DNA of 64,000 bases from Clostridia bacterium (GTDB lineage: Bacteria > Bacillota > Clostridia > Oscillospirales > Acutalibacteraceae): contig JAGBSO010000029.1 of assembly GCA_017631795.1 (NCBI GenBank), positions 26,138 to 90,137 of the forward strand, written 5' to 3'. The position numbers and the translations under genes are program-made. This document shows positions 53,178 through 59,233 of this stretch, in pieces. The notes beneath the pieces were generated by a model. That model saw only the letters and a list, made by a program, of their open reading frames with translations, did no database searches and was not told where the DNA came from. Each line of letters begins with the position of its first letter. The stretch's first letter is position 1.

Positions 53178-53851
53178 TTTTCATCCCCCGTAAGGCTCTG
53201 CGCCAGATTTAATATGTCTTCCGAGTTCATTTTTCCGTAGTAATCGATGCTGAATGTATACTCGGCTGTGTTCCATAGAATCAGAACATAGTCATTTTCA
53301 GTGTAAATCTCATAAACGATACCGCCCGAAACTTTTTCGGACTTCTGCAATCTTTCGGCATCAACACTGCGTTTTGTCATGCCGTCACCCTGAGATAAAA
53401 TTATTGTATCACCGTTTTCCTTTTCCCAGGCAGTGATAACGGAATGGTCATTTGCGGTAACACTCGCCTGTTCAAAACCTTCGGGAAGCGATGCAAATGT
53501 ATAAACAGTATTCATTCCGCCGCCGATTACAATATCACCGGGTTCATCAATGCCGTATTCAATATCAAAATGTGTATGATAATACTCCCTGAAAAAATTG
53601 ATTACGTTTTCCCTGACACTTGCAAAGGAGAAAACAGTCATAACGGAAACAAGGAAGATGACTGCCGCAACAAGCAATACTTTTTTTGTTCTTGCAAAAT
53701 GGTTCTTCTTTGTCTGCACCAGAAGATCTTGCATCTGAGCGCTGAACTGCTCAGAAGGTTCCCATATTTCTGTTTCACAAATTTTTTCTATATTTAAATA
53801 CTCCTCATGTGCTGACGCCATAAGCGCCTTTTTCAGCATTTCACTTGCCAT
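53174..53851 (-). CDS. Membrane anti-sigma factor with DUF4367-like outer domain
   Basis: A 225-residue single-pass protein. The cytoplasmic N-terminus (about 1-55) should bind the sigma factor. One membrane helix is at about 58-79 (VLLVAAVIFLVSVMTVFSF). The outer domain (about 85-225) has the DUF4367 pattern: FASLPEGFEQASVTANDHSV, GDTIILSQGDG, YVLILWNTAEYTFSID. It overlaps the ECF sigma gene by 11 nt, a coupling that is normal for sigma and anti-sigma partners. DUF4367 proteins are anti-sigma partners in many gut Firmicutes; ligand or stress sensed here is unknown. Confidence 0.8.
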   Translation of the reverse strand: MASEMLKKALMASAHEEYLNIEKICETEIWEPSEQFSAQMQDLLVQTKKNHFARTKKVLLVAAVIFLVSVMTVFSFASVRENVINFFREYYHTHFDIEYGIDEPGDIVIGGGMNTVYTFASLPEGFEQASVTANDHSVITAWEKENGDTIILSQGDGMTKRSVDAERLQKSEKVSGGIVYEIYTENDYVLILWNTAEYTFSIDYYGKMNSEDILNLAQSLTGDEK

Positions 53852-54398
53852 TTGCAGTCATCACCTCCTCCGAAAGGGCAGAAATCAGAATTTTTTTACC
53901 ACGCACAAGCTGTTGTTTGACAGTCGATTCCTTTCTGCCGAGCACCTGTGCAATTTTTTTAACGGGCATATCCGTAACATATCTGAAATAAAGCACATCA
54001 CGATAGACATCATCCATATTCCTGATAGCATCAAGCACTGCTTCGTAATCAGATTTTCCGATCAGCTCTTCAAATGACCGTTCATCTGCCACATCATACA
54101 TATCTTCAATGCTCAGCGTGCTGTCCGTATGGCTGTTTTTGCGTGCAATATTCAAAGCCGCATTCTTTGCAGCCTTTATGCAGTAACATCTTACGACGTT
54201 TTCATCAGCCGAACGCAACACATCAATGTGCTTTGCGATTCCGACAAAGGCATTATGAACGGCATCCTCAGAATCAGTATCATTATGAAGAACTGATCTT
54301 GCCGCAAAAAACATCTGCCGGCGGTATGTTACATAACAGTATTCAAATGTCCGTTTTCCGTCATCATTACTGATGGCGTTAAGGTAAAAAACAAGCAT
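53841..54398 (-). CDS. ECF-type RNA polymerase sigma factor
   Basis: A 185-residue sigma70-family factor with only regions 2 and 4. Region 2 is about 18-85 (YVTYRRQMFFAARSVLHN, DSEDAVHNAFVGI); region 4 is about 120-175 with YRDVLYFRYVTDMPVKKIAQ and the helix-turn-helix ESTVKQQLVRGKK. It directs transcription from promoters of its own class, probably including its own (54421-54450). AGGA lies eight bases before the ATG. It heads the operon with an anti-sigma factor and five dockerin genes. Confidence 0.9.
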   Translation of the reverse strand: MLVFYLNAISNDDGKRTFEYCYVTYRRQMFFAARSVLHNDTDSEDAVHNAFVGIAKHIDVLRSADENVVRCYCIKAAKNAALNIARKNSHTDSTLSIEDMYDVADERSFEELIGKSDYEAVLDAIRNMDDVYRDVLYFRYVTDMPVKKIAQVLGRKESTVKQQLVRGKKILISALSEEVMTANGK

Positions 54399-54420
54399 AC
54401 ATTTTTCCTGCCTTCATAAT

Positions 54421-54450
54421 AAAGACACTTCAGAACCAAAAAAGGTTACA
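54421..54450 (-). promoter_or_regulatory. ECF-type autoregulatory promoter
   Basis: On the minus strand TGTAACC (54450-54444), a 16-nt spacer and TGTCTTT (54427-54421), close to the AAC / GTC hallmarks of ECF promoters. The start would be about 15-20 nt before the sigma gene. The sequence AACC-N6-GGTT (54434-54447) is a perfect palindrome in the spacer. Confidence 0.6.
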
Positions 54451-54487
54451 ATTAATTTTAACATTTTTATTTTTTCTTTTCAATATG

Positions 54488-54516
54488 TTGACCAAGCCAT
54501 AAAAATCTGTTAATAT
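54488..54516 (+). promoter_or_regulatory. Promoter of the PHP gene
   Basis: TTGACC, 17-nt spacer, TAATAT. Confidence 0.65.
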
Positions 54517-54537
54517 TACACCCGAGGAAGTGAAAAA

Positions 54538-55218
54538 ATGCAATATAAATATGAGCTTCACTGTCATACAAAAGAAACAAGTCTTTGCGGTCAGGTTCCT
54601 GCCGCAGAAATAGTGAAAATGTATAAAGAAGCAGGTTACAGCGGAATTGTCATAACTGACCACTATTCACCCATGACATTCAAGCCGTCACGAGTATGGA
54701 GACCGCAGACTGACATGGATTTTTATTTAAAAGGTTACAAAGAGGCACTGAAATATGCCGATGAAAATTTCACCGTTCTTCTCGGAATGGAAATCCGTTA
54801 TTATGCAACGGCAAATGACTACCTTGTTTACGGTGTAACGGAAGATTTTCTCCGAAACAACGGCAACCTTATGAAAGTCTATCCGAAAAAGTTTCATAAA
54901 CTTGCAAAATCAAACGGAATGCTTGTTGTGCAGGCGCATCCTTTCAGAAAACTGATGATACGCACAAATCCCGGATATCTTGACGGTGCAGAAATCCACA
55001 ACGGAAAATCAGATGTGGAAAGCAATCTGAATGCAGCAAAATGGGCAGAAGAAAACAACATGGCAATACGTGTCAGCGGAAGTGATTTCCACAGACCGAA
55101 TAACCTTGCCACAGGCGGAATCATCACAGATGAGCAGATAAAAACAAATGACGATCTTTTAAGAATTCTCAGCAGCGGAAAATTTAAAATGATCGGCGAA
55201 GAATTCAATAATTCTTAA
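54538..55218 (+). CDS. PHP-domain phosphoesterase
   Basis: A 226-residue metal-dependent phosphoesterase of the PHP family. Metal ligands can be followed: HCHT (His8 and His10), TDHYSP (Asp41, His42), the EIRYY glutamate near residue 85, QAHPF near 140 and the final SDFHRP. The family includes histidinol phosphatase, polymerase-associated and nucleotide-processing enzymes; the substrate is unknown. GAGGAAG precedes the ATG. It diverges from the ECF operon and has its own promoter and terminator. Confidence 0.88.
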   Translation: MQYKYELHCHTKETSLCGQVPAAEIVKMYKEAGYSGIVITDHYSPMTFKPSRVWRPQTDMDFYLKGYKEALKYADENFTVLLGMEIRYYATANDYLVYGVTEDFLRNNGNLMKVYPKKFHKLAKSNGMLVVQAHPFRKLMIRTNPGYLDGAEIHNGKSDVESNLNAAKWAEENNMAIRVSGSDFHRPNNLATGGIITDEQIKTNDDLLRILSSGKFKMIGEEFNNS

Positions 55219-55224
55219 ATCAAT

Positions 55225-55251
55225 GCAGTCACTAAGGTGGCTGCGTTTTTT
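55225..55251 (+). terminator. Terminator of the PHP gene
   Basis: Stem GCAGTCAC / GTGGCTGC (one T-G pair) with loop TAAG, followed by G and T6. Confidence 0.85.
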
Positions 55252-55268
55252 ATAATGTTTAAAACATC

Positions 55269-55324
55269 TGCCACAGTGGCAATATCTGCTTAATTATAAA
55301 TTGTACATTATACATTGTGCATTA
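55269..55324. repeat. Intergenic repeat, copy A
   Basis: TGCCACAGTGGCAATATCTG, then a 24-nt AT-rich stretch, then CATTGTGCATTA. The same order with a shorter middle recurs at 58165-58200. The first part is a short palindrome (TGCCACAGTGGCA). Confidence 0.5.
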
Positions 55325-55396
55325 TAAAACACAAACACCGCCGGAAAAAATCCGACGGCGAATGTGAAAAATATTTGTTTGGATGGAATTGTTATA

Positions 55397-57442
55397 TTAT
55401 TCGTCTTCTGCGTTCTTCTGAGCTTCTTCAATAACTTTCTGAGCTACACTTGCAGGAGCTTCTTCATAACGGCAGAAATCAAAGTCAAAATAGCCTCTGC
55501 CGATTGTAACTGAACGGAGAATTGTTGCGAAGTCACTCATCTCAGCCATGGGAACTTCTGCTTCGAGCATCTGCATCTTGGGTTCTTCTGCAGGGCCCAT
55601 ACCAAGCACACGGCCACGACGCTTTGTGATATCACCCATGATGTCACCGAGATTATCATCGGGCATGAATGCTTTGAGTGTTCCGATGGGTTCAAGGATT
55701 ACGGGCTGTGCATCGGGATTGAGCTTCTTGAAAGCAAGAGATGCAGCAGTCTTGAATGCCATTTCAGAAGAGTCAACGGGATGATATGAACCATCATAAA
55801 GAGTTGCTTTGATGCCAACTACGGGGTAGCCTGCAACAAGACCTCTCTGAACGCTTTCACGAAGACCTTTTTCAACTGCGGGGAAGAAGTTCTTGGGAAC
55901 TGAGCCGCCGAATACTTCTTCTGCAAATACAAGCTCATCGCTTTCACAGGGTTCAAATCTGATCCATACGTCACCGAACTGACCGTGACCGCCTGACTGT
56001 TTCTTATGTCTGCCCTGTACTTCAACCTTTTTCTTGATTGTTTCTCTGTATGCAACCTTTGCAGGTGTGAGATCAACTTCAACGCCGAACTTTGTCTTGA
56101 GCTTTGATACGATGATATCAAGGTGCTGTTCACCGATACCTGCAAGGATCATTTCCTTTGTTTCTTCGTTTGTATAGAAACTGATTGTGGGATCTTCTGT
56201 CATGAGCTTCTTAAGACCTGATGCGACCTTATCTTCTTCGCCCTTTTTACGAACCTTGACTGCCATTGAAAGACAGGGTTTGGGGAAGCTTACGCCCTTG
56301 AGCTCAACAACATCCTTAGCTGAGCAGAGTGTGTCACCTGTACGGACGCCTGAAAGCTTTGTAGCAACACCGATATCACCGGCTGTGATGCAGTCTGTTT
56401 CTTCCTGCTTGCCGCCCTTGATTGTAAGAAGTTTACCGATCTTGATTGTTTCGCCTGTTCTTGCATTGACAGCACTTCTGTCAGGAGTCAGCTTACCTGA
56501 AACAACCTTGAAGAATGACATCTTACCAACAAAGGGGTCAGCAACTGACTTGAAGCAGATAGCTGCAAGATGACCTTCGGGATCGCACTTGAAGTCACCT
56601 TCGCCTGTCTTTGCAGCTGCAGAAGGTGCAAAGTTTGCGATTGAATCAAGAAGAAGGTCAACAGCTTCTGTTGTGTAACCTGAAAGAGCAAAGATGGGGT
56701 AAACAGAACCGTCTGTGATACCTGCTGAAAGACCGTTGTAGATTTCTTCCTGAGTGAAATCTTCACCACCGAAGAATTTTTCCATAAGTTCATCATCAGT
56801 TGTAGCAACTGCTTCAAGAAGCTCATTTCTCATTCTGTCGATCTTTTCACCTTCGGGAACGGGAACTTCTGTCTTCTTACCGCCGTCATATTTGAATGCT
56901 TTACCTGTTGCGAAATCTATATAACAGTCTACCTTACCGTCTACGATATGGGGAACAACAACGGGACAACAGGGTGTTCCGTATACTTCCTTAAGAGAAT
57001 CGAATGTCTGGAAGAAATGACCGTTTTCATCGTCACACTTTGAAACTACGAACATAACTGACTTGCCGTGCTTGATAGCTGTCTTATATGCTTTTTCTGC
57101 ACCAACGTCAACACCGCCGCCTGACTGAAGAACAATAAGTGCTGTACCTGCTGCACGCATACCTTCTGCAACACCGCCTGCGAAGTCAAAAGAACCGGGT
57201 GTGTCAACAATATTGATTTTTGCATCAAGCCATTCAATGGGAGCAATCGCTGTCTGAACAGAAGACTTTCTTCTCTTTTCTTCTGCATCAAAGTCCATTA
57301 CTGTATTTCCGTCAAGAACACGGCCGAGTCTGTCTGTTGCACCTGCAAGATAAAGCATTGCTTCTGCAAGAGTTGTTTTACCTCTGCCGCCACGGCCTGC
57401 TATAACGATGTTACGAATTTTGTCTGAACTGTAAGTTTTCAA
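55397..57442 (-). CDS. EF-G-like translation GTPase (FusA2 type)
   Basis: A 681-residue GTPase with the EF-G domain order. The P-loop is AGRGGRGKTTL, switch II is DTPGSFDF and the G4 motif is SKCDDE in place of the canonical NKMD. Domain II (KVVSGKLTPDRS), III, IV (GGHGQFGDVWIRFEP) and V (EPIGTLKAFMPDDNLG) follow. It belongs to the EF-G-like group that accompanies the true EF-G in Clostridia; it may act in translocation or ribosome recycling under special conditions. The switch I and G1 differences from canonical EF-G (AHVDAGKTT) mark it as a paralogue. It has its own promoter and stands alone. Confidence 0.88.
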   Translation of the reverse strand: MKTYSSDKIRNIVIAGRGGRGKTTLAEAMLYLAGATDRLGRVLDGNTVMDFDAEEKRRKSSVQTAIAPIEWLDAKINIVDTPGSFDFAGGVAEGMRAAGTALIVLQSGGGVDVGAEKAYKTAIKHGKSVMFVVSKCDDENGHFFQTFDSLKEVYGTPCCPVVVPHIVDGKVDCYIDFATGKAFKYDGGKKTEVPVPEGEKIDRMRNELLEAVATTDDELMEKFFGGEDFTQEEIYNGLSAGITDGSVYPIFALSGYTTEAVDLLLDSIANFAPSAAAKTGEGDFKCDPEGHLAAICFKSVADPFVGKMSFFKVVSGKLTPDRSAVNARTGETIKIGKLLTIKGGKQEETDCITAGDIGVATKLSGVRTGDTLCSAKDVVELKGVSFPKPCLSMAVKVRKKGEEDKVASGLKKLMTEDPTISFYTNEETKEMILAGIGEQHLDIIVSKLKTKFGVEVDLTPAKVAYRETIKKKVEVQGRHKKQSGGHGQFGDVWIRFEPCESDELVFAEEVFGGSVPKNFFPAVEKGLRESVQRGLVAGYPVVGIKATLYDGSYHPVDSSEMAFKTAASLAFKKLNPDAQPVILEPIGTLKAFMPDDNLGDIMGDITKRRGRVLGMGPAEEPKMQMLEAEVPMAEMSDFATILRSVTIGRGYFDFDFCRYEEAPASVAQKVIEEAQKNAEDE

Positions 57443-57523
57443 TGTATTTGCCTCCCTTATGCTGTTTTGTCGATTTGTACAAAAATATCGATTTCAGCAT
57501 AGATTTTTTATAACAACATGGGT

Positions 57524-57552
57524 ATTGTAACACATATAAAATAAAATTTCAA
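57524..57552 (-). promoter_or_regulatory. Promoter of the EF-G-like gene
   Basis: On the minus strand TTGAAA, 17-nt spacer, TACAAT, leaving a leader of about 75 nt. Confidence 0.7.
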
Positions 57553-57646
57553 TAACTTTTTTATCTTTTTGAACAAAAATTAACATTTTTTACATAAAAA
57601 ATTGTTGCTATTTTTTATATAATATATTTTAATTACTTTCCATTTA

Positions 57647-57655
57647 TGCTATAAT
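57647..57655 (+). promoter_or_regulatory. Extended -10 promoter element for the cyclophilin gene
   Basis: TGCTATAAT without a good -35 box; transcription would start about 20 nt before the AGGAG site. Confidence 0.5.
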
Positions 57656-57683
57656 ACATAAAAAAAGTTACAGGAGAATAACA

Positions 57684-58154
57684 ATGGTAAGAATTGAAAT
57701 GGAAAACGGCGGCGTTATCGAGCTTGAACTTTATCCCGAAACTGCCCCTATCACAGTTAAAAATTTTGAAAAACTCGTTTCAGAAGGCTTTTATGACGGC
57801 CTTATTTTCCACAGAGTAATCAGCGGTTTCATGATTCAGGGCGGTGACCCCACAGGCACAGGCTATCACGGCTCAGACGAAAACATCAAGGGTGAATTCC
57901 TTGCAAACGGTGTTATGAACAAGCTTTCACACACAAGAGGTGTTATTTCTATGGCTCGTTCACAGCATCCTGACTCTGCATCATCACAGTTTTTCATCTG
58001 CCACGAAGATGCAACTTTCCTTGACGGCAACTATGCTGCTTTCGGTAAAGTTACAAAGGGTATTGAAGTTGTTGATGCGATTGCTGCTGTTGAAACAAAC
58101 GCAATGGATAAGCCCTATGAAGATCAGGTTATGAAGAAAGTTACTCTTATATAA
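57684..58154 (+). CDS. Cyclophilin-type peptidyl-prolyl isomerase
   Basis: A 156-residue cytoplasmic prolyl isomerase that helps proteins fold. The catalytic Arg is in FHRVISGFMIQGGDP, and the substrate pocket includes GVISMARSQHPDSASSQFFI and FLDGNYAAFGKVTKG. Length and motifs match small bacterial cyclophilins (PpiB type). There is no signal peptide. CAGGAG precedes the ATG. Codon use is moderately biased, which fits a fairly abundant protein. Confidence 0.94.
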   Translation: MVRIEMENGGVIELELYPETAPITVKNFEKLVSEGFYDGLIFHRVISGFMIQGGDPTGTGYHGSDENIKGEFLANGVMNKLSHTRGVISMARSQHPDSASSQFFICHEDATFLDGNYAAFGKVTKGIEVVDAIAAVETNAMDKPYEDQVMKKVTLI

Positions 58155-58164
58155 CAACAGTTAT

Positions 58165-58200
58165 TGCCACAACGGCAGTGTCTGCAAACATTGTGCATTA
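58165..58200. repeat. Intergenic repeat, copy B
   Basis: TGCCACAACGGCAGTGTCTG then CAAACATTGTGCATTA; the same ends as 55269-55324 but a shorter middle. Confidence 0.45.
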
Positions 58201-58210
58201 ATGTAATAAA

Positions 58211-58246
58211 AAGCAGAGAGTTCAGAAACTCTCTGCTTCTATTTTT
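58211..58246. terminator. Bidirectional terminator
   Basis: Stem AAGCAGAGAGTT / AACTCTCTGCTT with loop CAGA, then CTA and T7 on the plus strand. On the minus strand it includes the last codons of the XRE gene and is followed by TTTT. Confidence 0.88.
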
Positions 58247-58626
58247 TTCAGAACCATTCTGATTGCTTCATCAAGACAGTCTGTGCTGTTGTCTGAATTA
58301 CGGATAAGAAGAATCAGTCTTTTCTCATCAGGCGAAAGATCGGTGATTTTTATTTTCACCATTTCTCTCATTTCATCAGTCATAAACAAATTTTCATCAA
58401 TTTCCTGACGGACTGAATATATTGATAAATCAGTTATACCGTTGAGAAGCTCGGATACTTCCACATTGAAAAGCTTTGCAAGTTTTTCTGCATCGCTTTC
58501 TGACGGTTCGACTTCGCCCAGTTCGATTTTCTTGTATCGTGAAAGCGGAATCCCCGTAACCTCTGAAACCATTTCTGCAGAAAGTTCACAGTATAACCGG
58601 AAAAGTCTTATGGATTCATGCACCAT
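58222..58626 (-). CDS. XRE-family helix-turn-helix protein
   Basis: A 134-residue DNA-binding protein. The N-terminal 60 residues form an XRE/Cro-type helix-turn-helix: FRLYCELSAEMVSEVTGIPL, then KKIELGEVEPSESDAEKLAK and LFNVEVSELL. The remaining part is helical, with a DEKRLILLIRNSD segment that may mediate dimerisation. No partner is adjacent, except the small exported protein 62 nt upstream on the same strand. AGAGG lies before the ATG. The target is unknown. Confidence 0.85.
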   Translation of the reverse strand: MVHESIRLFRLYCELSAEMVSEVTGIPLSRYKKIELGEVEPSESDAEKLAKLFNVEVSELLNGITDLSIYSVRQEIDENLFMTDEMREMVKIKITDLSPDEKRLILLIRNSDNSTDCLDEAIRMVLKKIEAESF

Positions 58627-58654
58627 AAATATTACCTCTGTTTTTGTAAATCAA

Positions 58655-58678
58655 AAAACCACCCCGGAAGGTGGTTTT
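58655..58678 (-). terminator. Terminator of the small exported protein
   Basis: Stem AAAACCACC / GGTGGTTTT; on the minus strand it is followed by a run of T. Confidence 0.8.
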
Positions 58679-58688
58679 AATGATTAAA

Positions 58689-59069
58689 TTAAGCAACAAC
58701 GAGTTCTGAAACTTCTTCTGCAAGATCTGATGTATCTTCGGGAGCTTCTTCGGGAAGTTCGGGAAGGAATGTGTCAGGATCGGGAATAAGTGTTGCAAAG
58801 AATCCTAAGAACTGATTGAAAATTGCACGAAGAGAACTGAGAATTGTGTTAACAGTTTCTACAAAGAATGTAGGAATGAAAAGACCTGTTGAAATTTCAG
58901 TCCAGATGATTTCGCCGTCTTCATCTGTCTTTTCGTCGATGAATTCATCAGGTGTCTGATGTTCATTATCAACTACTTCAGCTGCAGCAAAAGATACAAC
59001 GGGAAGTGCAAATGTTGAAACAAGGAGAACTGAAAGGACAATTGCAATTAACTTTTTGAAAGTTTTCAT
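58689..59069 (-). CDS. Small exported acidic protein
   Basis: A 126-residue protein with a signal peptide (about 1-29, ending VSFAAA) followed by an acidic stretch (VDNEHQTPDEFIDEKTDEDG) and a hydrophobic amphipathic middle (LFIPTFFVETVNTILSSL, FNQFLGFFATLIP). It ends with another Glu/Asp/Pro-rich run. It lacks cysteines and known domains. The hydrophobic middle between acidic ends could be membrane-active, but there is no direct evidence. GGAGG is upstream, and it has its own promoter and terminator. Family not recognised. Confidence 0.65.
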   Translation of the reverse strand: MKTFKKLIAIVLSVLLVSTFALPVVSFAAAEVVDNEHQTPDEFIDEKTDEDGEIIWTEISTGLFIPTFFVETVNTILSSLRAIFNQFLGFFATLIPDPDTFLPELPEEAPEDTSDLAEEVSELVVA

Positions 59070-59102
59070 TTAGCTCATACCTCCAATTATTATTTTGATA
59101 AC

Positions 59103-59131
59103 ATTATAGTTCAATATGAAGAATAAATCAA
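59103..59131 (-). promoter_or_regulatory. Promoter of the small exported protein
   Basis: On the minus strand TTGATT, 17-nt spacer, TATAAT. Confidence 0.72.
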
Positions 59132-59170
59132 TAGTTTTATTCTTTTTTTTCATAATTTTTTCACATTTTA

Positions 59171-59199
59171 TTGATATGCACAAAAAAACATGCTAAAAT
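59171..59199 (+). promoter_or_regulatory. Promoter of the 59234 glycosidase-like gene
   Basis: TTGATA, 17-nt spacer, TAAAAT with extended TGC. Confidence 0.65.
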
Positions 59200-59233
59200 T
59201 CAGTCATAAAGTAAAATTAAGGTGGGATTTCTG

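Noticed and set aside
55330..55365. Terminator for the EF-G-like gene at the CGCCGGA...CGGCG hairpin
   Set aside because: The stem is bulged and no T tract follows on either strand, so I do not call it a terminator.
59049..59069. Two-codon upstream frame ATG-AGC-TAA before the small exported protein gene
   Set aside because: The GGAGG is only one base from that ATG, too near for initiation, and fits the following ATG.
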